64,000 bases of DNA from positions 248,001 through 312,000 of the forward strand of contig CANLWS010000002.1 of the NCBI GenBank assembly GCA_947494925.1, in the 5' to 3' direction. Under the pieces are notes generated by a model. It was not told the origin of the DNA, did not search any database, and saw only the letters and a program-made list of their open reading frames with translations. The first letter of the stretch is position 1. Every line of letters starts with the position of its first letter. This document shows, in pieces, positions 37,009 through 47,766 of this stretch. The DNA is from an uncultured Alteromonadaceae bacterium (GTDB lineage: Bacteria > Pseudomonadota > Gammaproteobacteria > Enterobacterales > Alteromonadaceae). The position numbers and the translations under genes are program-made.

Positions 37009-38322
37009 TTAGCTTGCCCGCGTAGTGTATGCCAGCGACGTGCCGATAGCTAGTTCGCTGCGACACAGTTCAACAAACTCTACATCGGGTACTGCCTTAG
37101 AAAACAGGTAACCCTGCCCTGAAACTATATCGATATCTCGCAACATGTGGAGCTGTCTGACTGTTTCGATACCTTCCGCCACCAAGTCGCAATTCAATGC
37201 ATTGCCAATAACCTGTGCAGCTCTAATAATAGCCAGATTTACATCATTGTTTTCCAGCTCCATTACAAAGGTTTTATCGATTTTAATAGTATCGATGGAC
37301 AAATCACGAATGTAAGCAAGGTTTGAATAACCTTTACCAAAATCATCCACCGCGATTTTCATGCCAAGAGCACGTGCTTCTGATAGTTGTCGTTTAACCA
37401 TCAGTGAATTGGACAATGCAACGTCCTCTGTCAGCTCCAATTCAAAGTTTGACAGCGGCATACCATATTGTTTGCTGAGTTGGCGTAGCGTCGGAATGAA
37501 ATTGAGGTCGTACAACTGGGTAGGTGACATATTGACAGACAGCAGGATATCGAGTCCCTGTGTCTTAAATTTGAGCGCACTGATAAATGCCTGCTCTAAG
37601 GTCCAATAGCCCAGCTCATTCATCATGTTATATGATTCAGCGGCTTCAATTAGAGCTCCCGGAAACAACACACCGTCCAATGGATGATTCCAACGTAACA
37701 AACATTCCGCACCAATAATTTTAAGGGATTTTAACTCCACTTTGGGTTGGAAATAGATTTCCAGTTCATCATTGGCAAAGGCACGTTTCAGATCTGCTTT
37801 CAACGCTAGCGCCCTGCCCGTTTGCGCTTTTTGTTGCATACTCAGAATCTGAAAGTTCTCGTACTTGTTTTCTTTTGCTTGTTTTAGTGCTGCCTCTGCT
37901 CGCGTCAGAAGCTTAATGGTATCAGTGTTTCCAGGTTGATTTGCTACCGCGCCAACATTGAAGTCGGCAATAAAGGCATGGCCGTCGAAATTAATCGGGG
38001 TTTTGAAGTGGTCAACAAGATAATTGTAGTGGTGACGCAGTTGTTTTTCGCCGTGGCGCCCCGGAATAACAATCCCGAAAATATCACCACTTATCCTGCC
38101 CAACAGGACGTCTACGCCAAATATTTTTTTGATTCTATTTGCGATGGCAAGCAATATAATATCGCCTACCTGATAGCCCAAGCTGCTGCTAACATCAGAA
38201 AATCGAACAACATCTATCAACATCAGAGACAGACTATTGTCAGCCTGAACGCATTCATCAATGCGATCAAGAAACGCATAGCGATTCGGTATGGTTACCA
38301 AAGACTGGTGAACTTCACCCAT
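37009..38322 (-). CDS. GGDEF/EAL protein with degenerate cyclase site
   Basis: 437 residues, no membrane segment or sensor domain. The GGDEF domain (about 1-165) has lost its active site: SGDIF (78-82) replaces GGDEF, and the metal Asp region reads LIDVVRFSDV. The EAL domain (about 185-430) reads AECLLRW for EALLRW (Glu retained) and keeps NMS, ELTED, DDFGKG, KIDKTF and AEGIET, so phosphodiesterase activity is plausible. The dead GGDEF may act as a GTP sensor or dimerisation module. A terminator for glgP lies upstream. Confidence 0.88.
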   Translation of the reverse strand: MGEVHQSLVTIPNRYAFLDRIDECVQADNSLSLMLIDVVRFSDVSSSLGYQVGDIILLAIANRIKKIFGVDVLLGRISGDIFGIVIPGRHGEKQLRHHYNYLVDHFKTPINFDGHAFIADFNVGAVANQPGNTDTIKLLTRAEAALKQAKENKYENFQILSMQQKAQTGRALALKADLKRAFANDELEIYFQPKVELKSLKIIGAECLLRWNHPLDGVLFPGALIEAAESYNMMNELGYWTLEQAFISALKFKTQGLDILLSVNMSPTQLYDLNFIPTLRQLSKQYGMPLSNFELELTEDVALSNSLMVKRQLSEARALGMKIAVDDFGKGYSNLAYIRDLSIDTIKIDKTFVMELENNDVNLAIIRAAQVIGNALNCDLVAEGIETVRQLHMLRDIDIVSGQGYLFSKAVPDVEFVELCRSELAIGTSLAYTTRAS

Positions 38323-38465
38323 TAACAGCGACAGACCCCGCTTTTACGGTCAATTTATTATTATTATTGTTTTTGAAAGATCCCCGGGCTTGCATTAAAT
38401 GCAGAAGATTTTCATTCAGCCACAACACTTTATTATAAAATTATTCTATCGTTATTTCTCACCTA

Positions 38466-38498
38466 AAGAAAAGCCCAAATATCCATTTGGGCTTTAAT
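38466..38498 (-). terminator. rho-independent terminator of glgP
   Basis: A perfect 11-bp stem (38470-38480 with 38485-38495) has the loop ATCC. On the minus strand it is followed by TTTTCTTT. It lies 70 bases beyond the glgP stop codon and insulates the EAL gene. Confidence 0.92.
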
Positions 38499-38567
38499 AA
38501 CAGCTTGATTTACCTAAATTAGCTCATTTATTGATCAAACCACAAACAATAAATCGTAAAGGTGAGT

Positions 38568-41051
38568 TTATTCAACTTCGCAAGGACTTAGTTTCCAAAC
38601 TCTTTCCACATAGTCTTTGATTGATCTGTCAGAAGTAAATTTACCCATGCGAGCCGTGTTCAACACTGCCATCTCTGCCCATCTTTTGCCGTCTTTGTAT
38701 GCCAGATCGAGCTTCTTGTGCGCTTCTGAATACGACTCAAAATCTGCCAGTACCTTGTAAGGGTCCCCACCATCCAACATGCTATGTTTCAACGAAGCCA
38801 GAGCCCCAGGTTTTCCTGGTGTGAAATAGTCAGTTTCCAACCAATCAAGGACTGCTTTTAATTCCTTGTTCCCATAGTAATAATCGTATGGGTTGTAGCC
38901 ATTTTTGTTAAGTGCTTCAACTTCATCAACAGTGAGACCGAAAATAAAGATGTTCTCATCGCCAACTTCTTCGGCAATTTCAATATTGGCTCCATCCAGT
39001 GTACCTATGGTTAAAGCTCCGTTCAGTGATAACTTCATGTTTCCGGTACCAGAAGCTTCCTTACCGGCGGTTGAAATCTGCTCTGACACATCTGCAGCCG
39101 GGATCATTTTCTCCGCAAGGCTGACTCGGTAGTTTGGTAAGAATACTACCTTGAGCTTTTTATTAACCCGTGAGTCATTATTTATCTTGTCGGCAACTTG
39201 ATTGATTGCGTAAATAATGTCTTTCGCCAATTTATAACCCGGTGCTGCTTTTGCACCAAACATGAATACTCTTGGTTCCATGTCGTAATTGGGGTTTTCC
39301 AACAACCGGCGATACAAAGCCATGATATGCAATAGATTCAAATGCTGGCGCTTGTATTCGTGCAGCCTTTTAATCTGAATATCGTAGATGGCATTTGGGT
39401 CGATATCCACACCAGTCAACTCTTTCACCTCTTTGGCCAGGATCACCTTATTTTCATGCTTGATACGCATGAAATCTTTTTGAAATTTCGCATTGCCAGC
39501 GAATTTTTCCAGGTCACGCAATTTTTCCAGGTTTGTTGGCCAGTCGTCACCTATTTTCGAGTCAATGAGCGCGGACAGTTTTGGATTACATGCTTTTAAC
39601 CAACGTCTCGGCGTGATCCCATTTGTGACATTGGTCAATTTACCCGGCCACATTTTGTCGAACTCAGGAAACAGGTTCTGTTTAACCAATTTAGAATGAA
39701 TTTCAGCTACGCCATTGACCGCAAAGGAGCCGATAACAGACAGGTTACCCATGCGCACCATTTTTCCGTTACCTTCTTCGATAATGGAAAGCTTTTCTTT
39801 CACTGCATTGTCTTTTGGCCACAGCTTTTCTACTTCATCCAGGAATCGGTGATTTATTTCGTAAATAATCTCTAAGTGGCGAGGTAGTATTTTCTCAATC
39901 ATACGAGCCGGCCATTTTTCAAGCGCTTCAGGTAACAATGTATGGTTGGTATAAGCAAAGGTATTGGTACAGATTTCCCATGCTGCGTCCCAATCAAGTT
40001 CTGCCCTGTCCACCAAAATCCGCATTAATTCAGGAATGGCAATTGCCGGGTGAGTGTCATTAAGCTGAATAACCACCTGGTCAGAGAAGCGGCTCCAGTC
40101 ATCCCCATGGGCACGCTTATATCGACGTATAATATCTTTCAGGGAACACGCGCAGAAGAAATACTGTTGAATTAATCGCAGTTCTTTACCCGCTTCTGTT
40201 TCGTCGTTTGGATAAAGCACCTTTGAGATGGTTTCTGCCTGCACATTTTCAGTCTGAGCATCAACGTACCCACCAGCATTAAATACGTCCCAGTTAAAGT
40301 AGCCTGATGCCTGGCTCTCCCAAAGGCGCAGTACATTTACTGTTTTTCCTTCATACCCGACCACCGGGATATCCCAGGGGATGCCTTTAACGATTGATCC
40401 AGGGTGCCATTCCTTCTGAATACGTCCGTTTTCACCATATTTGGTTTCAACATAACCGTACAAGGACACTTCCTGAATTGACTCCGGACGACAAATTTCC
40501 CAAGGGTTGCCGTAATCGCGCCAGCTGTCGGGACGCTCAATTTGAGCGCCACTTTTAATTTCCTGACGGAAAAGACCGTGTTCGTAATGGATTCCATAAC
40601 CAACAGCCGGTAGATCCATAGTCGCGAGAGAATCAATAAAGCAAGAAGCAAGGCGTCCCAGACCGCCATTGCCCAATGCCATATCCGGCTCTTCTTCCAT
40701 TATGTCGGCTAAATTCACACCCAGCTCGTTTAGGGCCTGATCGGTGACATTGAATAAACCGAGGTTGTGCAGATTATTCGACATAAGTCTGCCCATGAGG
40801 AATTCTGCAGAAAAATAGTGAACTGCGCGAGTGTCATTTAAATAATGGGTCTTTTGTGTTTTGCGAAGGCGTTCAAGTACTTGTTCCTGAACTGCAGAAC
40901 AGGTGGCTTTCCACCAAGCGTGATTGTTGGCTTTGTTTTCGTCTGTTCCCAATGTGCAATGTAAATGGCGTACGATCGCTTCTTTAATGTTGGTTTTATC
41001 CAACTTCACTTCAGCAGCACTGGGTTTAAGTTTGGTGGCTTTTTTCGTCAT
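38568..41051 (-). CDS. glgP: glycogen phosphorylase
   Basis: 827 residues from ATG 41051 (AGGAAA site upstream). The longer frame to 41093 is not conserved. It releases glucose-1-phosphate from glycogen or maltodextrin with phosphate. GT35 family: [12 protein letters not shown], the substrate loops and the pyridoxal-phosphate lysine in [20 protein letters not shown] (near 670) are all present. The product feeds Pgm, encoded just upstream on the same strand with a 209-base gap. No other glycogen gene (glgA, glgB, glgC, glgX) is in the window. Confidence 0.95.
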   Translation of the reverse strand: MTKKATKLKPSAAEVKLDKTNIKEAIVRHLHCTLGTDENKANNHAWWKATCSAVQEQVLERLRKTQKTHYLNDTRAVHYFSAEFLMGRLMSNNLHNLGLFNVTDQALNELGVNLADIMEEEPDMALGNGGLGRLASCFIDSLATMDLPAVGYGIHYEHGLFRQEIKSGAQIERPDSWRDYGNPWEICRPESIQEVSLYGYVETKYGENGRIQKEWHPGSIVKGIPWDIPVVGYEGKTVNVLRLWESQASGYFNWDVFNAGGYVDAQTENVQAETISKVLYPNDETEAGKELRLIQQYFFCACSLKDIIRRYKRAHGDDWSRFSDQVVIQLNDTHPAIAIPELMRILVDRAELDWDAAWEICTNTFAYTNHTLLPEALEKWPARMIEKILPRHLEIIYEINHRFLDEVEKLWPKDNAVKEKLSIIEEGNGKMVRMGNLSVIGSFAVNGVAEIHSKLVKQNLFPEFDKMWPGKLTNVTNGITPRRWLKACNPKLSALIDSKIGDDWPTNLEKLRDLEKFAGNAKFQKDFMRIKHENKVILAKEVKELTGVDIDPNAIYDIQIKRLHEYKRQHLNLLHIMALYRRLLENPNYDMEPRVFMFGAKAAPGYKLAKDIIYAINQVADKINNDSRVNKKLKVVFLPNYRVSLAEKMIPAADVSEQISTAGKEASGTGNMKLSLNGALTIGTLDGANIEIAEEVGDENIFIFGLTVDEVEALNKNGYNPYDYYYGNKELKAVLDWLETDYFTPGKPGALASLKHSMLDGGDPYKVLADFESYSEAHKKLDLAYKDGKRWAEMAVLNTARMGKFTSDRSIKDYVERVWKLSPCEVE

Positions 41052-41260
41052 AACTGAATTTCCTACTTTTATCGAGCACGACACGCGGCTCAAACATCGA
41101 AATGTAATTTAATTACAGATTAAAAACTTAATTACGATAGTTTTAGCAGGAAAATTAGCGGGATGTTGTTATTTTTTTGTTAATTTTTACAAATATATCG
41201 AGGAGGAACAGATTACCCCCTCTATATTTAACATATATTTAACAATTTGTTTTCACTTTG

Positions 41261-42913
41261 TTAAACATTGGCATTTTTGAATACATTTGAAACCAGATCT
41301 TGAGCTTCACTTAACAAATTCTGTAAGTGAGTTTCACCTTTAAAGCTTTCGCCATAAATTTTGTAAACATTTTCGGTGCCAGAAGGACGAGCAGCGAACC
41401 AACCATTTTCGGTGCTGACTTTCACTCCACCTATAGCCGCACCGTTACCTGGGGCGTGAGTTTGGATATTTGTAATTGATTCTCCTGCCAGAGATGTAGA
41501 TGTGATCACAGTTTTATCCATTTTACTCAATACCTGTTTCTGCTCGAAACTAGCAGCCACATCAATGCGGGTATAACTGGGCGCACCAAATTGCTCCGTC
41601 AATTCCTGATAGTGAACGCCGGGATCCTTGCCTGTGACGGCCGTTATCTCTGCACCAAGTAAACATAAAATAATGCCATCTTTGTCCGTTGCCCATGATT
41701 GACCGTTTCGACGCAAGAATATGCCGCCAGCACTTTCCTCACCTGAAAAGCCTATTTCGCCATTCCCCATCCCCTGAACAAACCATTTAAATCCAACGGG
41801 CATTTCAGCCAATTCGCGGTTAAGTGATTTTGCAACTCGATCAATCATGCTGCTGGAAACCAGCGTTTTGCCTATTTTGAGATGAGCAGCCCATTCGGGT
41901 CTATGCTGGTAAAGATAGTTGATCGCGACAGCAAGATAATGATTAGGATTCATTAATCCCGCAGAAGGTGTGACTATTCCGTGTCGGTCGAAATCCGGAT
42001 CGTTACCGAATGCCAGATCAAATTCATTGCGCAAATCTATTAAGCCGGCCATGGCATAAGGTGATGAGCAATCCATCCGCAGTTTGCCGTCTTTGTCCCG
42101 ACGCATAAAACCAAACTGATGATCTACTTTTTCGTTAACAACCTTGATATTCAACCCGTATTTATCGGCAATTCGGTCCCAATACCCCAAACCTGCACCA
42201 CCCAACGGGTCTGTGCCGAGTTTTAGATCTGCATTTGCAATTGCCTGCATATCCAGAACCTGATCAAGTTCATCAATATAGGCGTCTGCAAAATCTTGTT
42301 CGACAACACCTGATGATTTCATAGCAGTATCAAAGTCAATACGCTTAACTGCACTCATACCGTCACGGATAAGTTGATTCGCTCTGTCCTGTATGGCACC
42401 TGTTGCTTCACCGTCAGCAGGACCACCATGTGGTGGGTTATATTTGAACCCTCCATCTTCCGGTGGATTGTGCGAAGGGGTAATTACTACGCCATCTGCA
42501 AGACCGCCTTCACCTTTAGAGTTGTGTCTCAAAATTCCATGGGAAATCACTGGGGTGGGCGTATACCCACGGTCTTTTTGAACTATCAGTGCTACTCCAT
42601 TTGCCGCCAACACCTCTACAGCAGTCACAAAGGCCGCTTCAGATAAAGCGTGAGTATCCATACCAATCAACATCGGACCATTGGTCCCCTGCGCCAGACG
42701 ATACTCAGCCAATGCCTGACAGATAGCAGCAATATGCACGTCAGTAAAGGTGCCATTCAGTGAACTCCCCCTATGCCCCGATGTACCGAAGGCGACGCCT
42801 TGAGACAAGATTTCAGGGTCAGGTTTGACTGAATAATAGTTGCTAACCAATCTGGCAACGTTCACAAGTTGCTCTTGGGAAGCGGGTTGTCCTGCTTGAG
42901 GGTGGAGAGCCAT
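41261..42913 (-). CDS. pgm: phosphoglucomutase (alpha-D-glucose phosphate-specific)
   Basis: 550 residues (546 in E. coli). Interconverts glucose-1-phosphate and glucose-6-phosphate. The phosphoserine loop [20 protein letters not shown] (near 145), the metal-binding DPDFDRHG (near 305) and the sugar-binding GEESAGG and [10 protein letters not shown] are intact. It lies 33 bases after seqA, the same order as in E. coli, and is followed by glgP on the same strand, which supports glycogen use. Confidence 0.96.
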   Translation of the reverse strand: MALHPQAGQPASQEQLVNVARLVSNYYSVKPDPEILSQGVAFGTSGHRGSSLNGTFTDVHIAAICQALAEYRLAQGTNGPMLIGMDTHALSEAAFVTAVEVLAANGVALIVQKDRGYTPTPVISHGILRHNSKGEGGLADGVVITPSHNPPEDGGFKYNPPHGGPADGEATGAIQDRANQLIRDGMSAVKRIDFDTAMKSSGVVEQDFADAYIDELDQVLDMQAIANADLKLGTDPLGGAGLGYWDRIADKYGLNIKVVNEKVDHQFGFMRRDKDGKLRMDCSSPYAMAGLIDLRNEFDLAFGNDPDFDRHGIVTPSAGLMNPNHYLAVAINYLYQHRPEWAAHLKIGKTLVSSSMIDRVAKSLNRELAEMPVGFKWFVQGMGNGEIGFSGEESAGGIFLRRNGQSWATDKDGIILCLLGAEITAVTGKDPGVHYQELTEQFGAPSYTRIDVAASFEQKQVLSKMDKTVITSTSLAGESITNIQTHAPGNGAAIGGVKVSTENGWFAARPSGTENVYKIYGESFKGETHLQNLLSEAQDLVSNVFKNANV

Positions 42914-42946
42914 AATGGTCCTTAAATAATTAAAATTCTGGATCGG

Positions 42947-43582
42947 TTAATTTAGCTCAGGTGCAAATTTCGCACCCAGTTTTTCAATATCCTGATTTGC
43001 ATAACCTAGTGTCAGCATCACCTGGGATAACATGGATACCTTTTTGGCGGTATTGTTGTTTGTAACCACCCAGTATTCTGTTTCAGGAATTTGTTTCGGA
43101 TTAGTGCTACTACCTGCTTCAAGTAAAGCATCTTTACTGGTGGAAAAATAAATGCGATTGCGGCCTTTGACACTGAGAATGCTGGAGAAGCTGTCGCTAT
43201 GCAATTGATACAAAGCTGAAAGAATCAACAAGAAATTTTCTACTCTGCTATTTTCCTCATTAATTCCTCTTTCTTGTAAAGATGCAAACAAGTCTCCATT
43301 TGGTGCAACCTTGCTAGCTGGCTGATCACTATTTGTGTCAATGTCGGCTGTGCCCGCCATTTCAGACACTGGCTGAGAAGACGTAATTTTAGTCTCAGAC
43401 TTCGTTACAACGACAGGTTGAGCCTGCTGTTTTTCAAAAATGGGTTCAAGCTCTTCTACTTTTGGAATTGGCTTTTCCCCCAACAAAAGCCTGTGCAGAA
43501 TGTCTGACGCGCTCTCGCCTATCTGTTTGGTCTGGGACGCAATAAAGGCGTACAAATTGTCATCAATTTCAATAGATTTCAT
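42947..43582 (-). CDS. seqA: negative modulator of replication initiation SeqA
   Basis: 211 residues from ATG 43582, where MKSIEIDDNLYAFIASQTKQ begins. Additional upstream codons are not conserved. The N-terminal multimerisation part (IGESASDILHRLL) is followed by a linker longer than in E. coli, rich in Glu, Gln and Ser (about 50-110). The C-terminal domain that binds hemimethylated GATC pairs (RIYFSTSKDALLEAG, YWVVTNNNTAKK) follows. It sequesters newly replicated oriC and implies Dam methylation in the host. It precedes pgm by 33 bases. Confidence 0.93.
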   Translation of the reverse strand: MKSIEIDDNLYAFIASQTKQIGESASDILHRLLLGEKPIPKVEELEPIFEKQQAQPVVVTKSETKITSSQPVSEMAGTADIDTNSDQPASKVAPNGDLFASLQERGINEENSRVENFLLILSALYQLHSDSFSSILSVKGRNRIYFSTSKDALLEAGSSTNPKQIPETEYWVVTNNNTAKKVSMLSQVMLTLGYANQDIEKLGAKFAPELN

Positions 43583-43818
43583 TTGGTTTGATTTACTCCT
43601 GATAAAGTTGGTTCTCATTATAAGGAGAATCAGGCAACATAAAACACTCTCGCCGACCTAAATGAGAATTTATTTAACTAAGCCAGGACATAACAGCTAA
43701 TTTACTGTCAGAAAAGCAAGATTTATCGGGTCCTTTATACCTGAGTATGAATTCAGTAAAACACAAGCCGCGCGCAATGGGCTAAAGTTATAGATGGACT
43801 CGTGGAATAGACTTAACT

Positions 43819-44736
43819 ATGCAAGATAAGATAGATCAAGCGATACAGCAGATTTCTAAAGTGATCATAGGCAAGCAGGATCAGATCAAGCTCGCTCTAA
43901 GCTGCATGCTGGCCAATGGACATTTGTTGATAGAAGACCTACCCGGCATGGGGAAAACCACTCTTTCTCATGCATTGGCACAAGTATTTGGTTTGGATTT
44001 CTCCCGAATCCAGTTTACTTCAGATCTTTTGCCGGCGGATATGCTGGGGCTTAATATTTTTGATCCCAATGAACAAAGTTTCACTTTTCACCCAGGGCCA
44101 ATATTCAGCCAACTTGTGCTGGCTGACGAAATTAATCGCGCGAGCCCTAAAACGCAAAGTGCGTTACTTGAAGCGATGGAAGAAAAACAGGTCAGTCTGG
44201 ATGGCACCAGTCACCCGCTCCCATCTCCTTTCTTTGTAATCGGCACGCAGAATCCATTACATCAATCAGGCACCTATCCGCTGCCTGAATCACAGCTGGA
44301 CAGGTTCTTAATGCGAATTCAACTTGGCTATCCAGACTGGCAGGCTGAAAAGCAAATGTTGCAGGAACAAAATGATGACGTTACGCAGCAAATTGAAAAA
44401 GTCATGGATCTGGAGGCGTTTCAACAATTGCGCCAACAAGTATTTACTGTTCATGTGTCGGACAATATTCTCAACTATATCCTCAGGCTGGTTACCTTTA
44501 GTCGTGAGTCTGAGCAATTTCCAAATCCGCTTTCACCAAGAGCAAGCAAGGCGTTGCTGCATGCTGCAAAAAGCTGGGCAATTATAGCTGGCAGAGATTT
44601 TCTAATCCCTGAAGATGTACAAGCAGTGCTTCCGGCAGTGGCGGAGCATAGATTGCGAACTTCATTGGCTGATTTTACCGGGCAAACCAGCCTGAGTAAT
44701 AAACTGTTAGAAGCTGTCGATCCCCTGGCCGCCTGA
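43819..44736 (+). CDS. MoxR-family AAA+ ATPase
   Basis: 305 residues. Walker A PGMGKTTLSHALAQ (near 40-53), Walker B LVLADEINRASPKTQSALLEAMEE (near 104), sensor GTQNPL and arginine-finger LPESQLDRF are all visible. MoxR ATPases act as chaperones for maturation of protein complexes and are typically encoded with DUF58 and transglutaminase genes, as here. It is the first gene of a three-gene operon. The DUF58 gene follows after 5 bases. Confidence 0.92.
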   Translation: MQDKIDQAIQQISKVIIGKQDQIKLALSCMLANGHLLIEDLPGMGKTTLSHALAQVFGLDFSRIQFTSDLLPADMLGLNIFDPNEQSFTFHPGPIFSQLVLADEINRASPKTQSALLEAMEEKQVSLDGTSHPLPSPFFVIGTQNPLHQSGTYPLPESQLDRFLMRIQLGYPDWQAEKQMLQEQNDDVTQQIEKVMDLEAFQQLRQQVFTVHVSDNILNYILRLVTFSRESEQFPNPLSPRASKALLHAAKSWAIIAGRDFLIPEDVQAVLPAVAEHRLRTSLADFTGQTSLSNKLLEAVDPLAA

Positions 44737-44741
44737 CAGAG

Positions 44742-45710
44742 ATGGGAAAATTGCGGCAGATTTATAACCGCTTTCTGGATAAACGTATTCCGGTTGCCCG
44801 TCAATTCCAGCTTAATCACAAGAGTATTTTTATCTTCCCGTCAAAATTTGGCTGGTTGTATCTGGTACTGTGTCTGGGAATCTTTATTCTTGGTACTAAC
44901 TATCAAAATAACCTGATGTTACTGCTGTGCTTTTTTCTGGTATCTTTGTTTCTGCTTAATCTGTTCGTCGCCTACTTAAATTTTGCAAAAATCTCTGTGC
45001 AACTGGGAAAAACCCATAACGAATTTGTAGGAGAAAGAGCCCAGCTCCCCCTGTGGTTCAACTTGCCGAAAAATTCAACACAAGGCCCGCACGGCCTTGT
45101 AGAGCTTGGTTTTTTGCGGCAATCAGCCCAATTGCAACATGATCTTGATAGTAACCAAAACCCGGTTAAGATTGCCTTTGTATGTGAAGAACGAGGACCT
45201 ATAAAGCTGCCTCGCGTAACTCTGTCCAGCTTTTATCCCATGGGGTTGTTTCGATGCTGGACACACCTTGCCTTTGAGTCCAACATACTTGCCTACCCTA
45301 AACCTGTGCCTTGCTCTGTACAATTGACTTCTCAACAACAATCACTGGAACCAGAGTCAACACAATCTCAGGAAAGCGGTTTTGACGATTTTGATAGCCT
45401 TAAAAACTACCGTCCAGGTGAGCCTTTGTATCATGTCGCCTGGAAACAGTTTGCCAAAGGCCAGGGAATGTACTCCAAACAGTTTTCCAGCTCCGTAAGC
45501 GTATCAGGCTGGTTAAATCTAATTCCTTGTTCGGCAGATGTGTTGGAAGTAAAATTGGGGCAGCTCTGCCACCAGGTTAATGAGTTAACTCGGCGTGGAC
45601 AACATTTTGGGTTAGATTTAGGACATCATAAAATCGAACCCGATTCTGGTCCACTGCATCAGCAACGATGCCTGGAAGCCCTGGCCAGGTTTAGCTGGTC
45701 TGCATCATGA
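44742..45710 (+). CDS. DUF58-domain membrane-anchored protein
   Basis: 322 residues with two membrane helices near 36-75, then a cytoplasmic region with the DUF58 core FDSLKNYRPGEPLYHVAWKQ (near 225). DUF58 proteins often resemble von Willebrand A domains and partner MoxR ATPases. It overlaps the following TgpA gene by 4 bases (ATGA). Function in envelope or polysaccharide processing is inferred from family context. Confidence 0.88.
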   Translation: MGKLRQIYNRFLDKRIPVARQFQLNHKSIFIFPSKFGWLYLVLCLGIFILGTNYQNNLMLLLCFFLVSLFLLNLFVAYLNFAKISVQLGKTHNEFVGERAQLPLWFNLPKNSTQGPHGLVELGFLRQSAQLQHDLDSNQNPVKIAFVCEERGPIKLPRVTLSSFYPMGLFRCWTHLAFESNILAYPKPVPCSVQLTSQQQSLEPESTQSQESGFDDFDSLKNYRPGEPLYHVAWKQFAKGQGMYSKQFSSSVSVSGWLNLIPCSADVLEVKLGQLCHQVNELTRRGQHFGLDLGHHKIEPDSGPLHQQRCLEALARFSWSAS

Positions 45711-47734
45711 TTTATCTTAACCGCAACCTGTCTCACCTGCTTCTCAGCCTGGCCTTGGTGATCTTAAGTGTCTCGTTATTCGAGCCCGTGCTGAGTTGGA
45801 TTCAGGTGCTTGTTTTCTGCGCATTTGTTATGCGTATTTCTCTTTACTTGGGGATCCAAAAACACTCTCCCTCCATCAGAACGCTAAACCTGCTGGCTTT
45901 GCTTAGTGGGCTTGTTCTGGCCTATTTCAGCTGGCAATTGGGTGTATTGCTTGGCATGGTCAATCTCTTGGTGATGGCATGTTCACTGAAACTGATGCAA
46001 TTACGCAACCAGCGAGATTATTATCAGTTGGTAGCAAGTGTTCTGTTCCTGATAAGTTGTGGTTTTATCTTCGAACAAAGCATTATCTATAGCCTGATTT
46101 TTGGTTTGTGCACCGTGCTGACCTTGTTATCTTTACTCGCCCATTTTAGTCCAACAATTCCATTTACACGTCTGAATAAGCGTTTGTTGATAATGACTTT
46201 GCAGGCAATTCCTATCGGCATTTTACTTTTTTTCGGAATGCCCAAGCTAGCTCCTTTCTGGCAAATGCCCACCTCCCAAAGTGCAGAAACAGGTTTGTCG
46301 GACACCTTGACACCAGGTGATATTGCCAATCTCAGTCAATCTACCGAACTTGCTTTTCGGGTAACTTTTGATGATCAAATCCCACCAGTACAAGAGCGAT
46401 ATTGGCGCGCCCTGGTAATGGAAAATTTTGATGGAAAGAGCTGGACAATTTCACGGCAAAGAAATCAGCTAAAACGTAATAACTTCGTTCGAAATGATGA
46501 ATTTCGGCCAAGATTGTCCGGCCCTTTTTATCGTTATGAGGTGTTAGCTTCAGCCAGCAATCAGCGCTGGTTATTTGCTATGGATATTGCAGTTCCCGAC
46601 GATCAACGCAGTGATGGTGCTATATGGCAAAGTTATGACTATCAACTAATGAGTAAGAAACCACTCATTAGTAACTTTAAATATCGTGTGAAGTCTTTTC
46701 CCCAAGAGGACCTAAATTTCACTGACTATGCGTTTGATAGACAAATTAATCGCTCAATTCCAACCAATGGCAATTTACGCACCCGAGACTGGGCCAGAAA
46801 CTTACGTAAAATGGCAGGTAGTGATCGAGCCTATATTGAGGCGCTGCTGGATCACTTCAGGACTGGCAATTATCGGTACACCCTTAAGCCTGAATTAATG
46901 CCAGTTGATCAAATAGATACCTTCCTGTTCGATAAACAAGCCGGTTTTTGTGCCCATTATGCCAGTGCCATGGCATTCGCATTGAGGGTTGTAGGGATCC
47001 CAGCTCGAGTAGTTGCCGGATATCAAGGTGGCGAAATGCGCGAAAACGATTATCTCAGCGTCTATCAATATGACGCTCATGCCTGGATTGAAGCCTGGGT
47101 TGATGAGTCAGGATGGCAACGCTTTGATCCTACCGCGGCAGTAGCGCCAGACAGAATTTCCCTGGGCTTGCAAGCAGCTGTAGAAGACGAAGGTAGCTTT
47201 TTGGACAACCGCACTTTTTCCCTGGCTAAACTCAAATCTGTGGCATGGATTAACGCAGTGCGATTGGGTCTCGCCGACCTGGACTACTTTTGGAGTCGAT
47301 GGGTGCTTGGCTTCAATACAGAAGCTCAGAAAGACCTGTTTAAAACATTGCTCGGAAATTTGAGCACTGGCCGTCTCGCTGCATTGAGCCTGGGCACTTT
47401 CGCTGCCATTGGCTTGCTGCTGGCAATTTTTTATTTGCCGAACTGGCATCCAAGGAAAGTGCATCCTGCTGATAAAATTTATAACGATGCTCAGAAAATA
47501 CTCAGTAGTTATAAAATTCATCGCGCCCATTGGCAGGGACCGCTGGAATTTGCTCAGAAGGTACAATCCTTTTGCAATGATAAAGCAGGGCAGGCTTTTA
47601 CGCGTTTGAGCAAACTATATATTGCTTCACAATATAAAAAGAGCGACGGTAATCATGAATTAGCAAAAAAACAAATTAGGATGATGCGTTCAGAACTGCG
47701 GAAACTTAAAACTGCACTCAATAATCCTGGATAA
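45707..47734 (+). CDS. tgpA: TgpA-like membrane transglutaminase (DUF3488 plus transglutaminase core)
   Basis: 675 residues. About six membrane helices at the N-terminus (DUF3488, about 5-190), then a periplasmic transglutaminase domain (about 370-480) with the catalytic triad: Cys in GFCAHYASAMAFALR, His in YDAHAWIEAW and Asp in RFDPTAAV. One more helix lies near 545-570, with a cytoplasmic tail. It is related to TgpA, which is essential in Pseudomonas aeruginosa. It ends the MoxR-DUF58-TgpA operon and converges with rlmM, 32 bases away, with no clear terminator between. Confidence 0.9.
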   Translation: MIYLNRNLSHLLLSLALVILSVSLFEPVLSWIQVLVFCAFVMRISLYLGIQKHSPSIRTLNLLALLSGLVLAYFSWQLGVLLGMVNLLVMACSLKLMQLRNQRDYYQLVASVLFLISCGFIFEQSIIYSLIFGLCTVLTLLSLLAHFSPTIPFTRLNKRLLIMTLQAIPIGILLFFGMPKLAPFWQMPTSQSAETGLSDTLTPGDIANLSQSTELAFRVTFDDQIPPVQERYWRALVMENFDGKSWTISRQRNQLKRNNFVRNDEFRPRLSGPFYRYEVLASASNQRWLFAMDIAVPDDQRSDGAIWQSYDYQLMSKKPLISNFKYRVKSFPQEDLNFTDYAFDRQINRSIPTNGNLRTRDWARNLRKMAGSDRAYIEALLDHFRTGNYRYTLKPELMPVDQIDTFLFDKQAGFCAHYASAMAFALRVVGIPARVVAGYQGGEMRENDYLSVYQYDAHAWIEAWVDESGWQRFDPTAAVAPDRISLGLQAAVEDEGSFLDNRTFSLAKLKSVAWINAVRLGLADLDYFWSRWVLGFNTEAQKDLFKTLLGNLSTGRLAALSLGTFAAIGLLLAIFYLPNWHPRKVHPADKIYNDAQKILSSYKIHRAHWQGPLEFAQKVQSFCNDKAGQAFTRLSKLYIASQYKKSDGNHELAKKQIRMMRSELRKLKTALNNPG

Positions 47735-47766
47735 AAAAGGATATCGCCAGCGGTCTGCCCCTGCCC

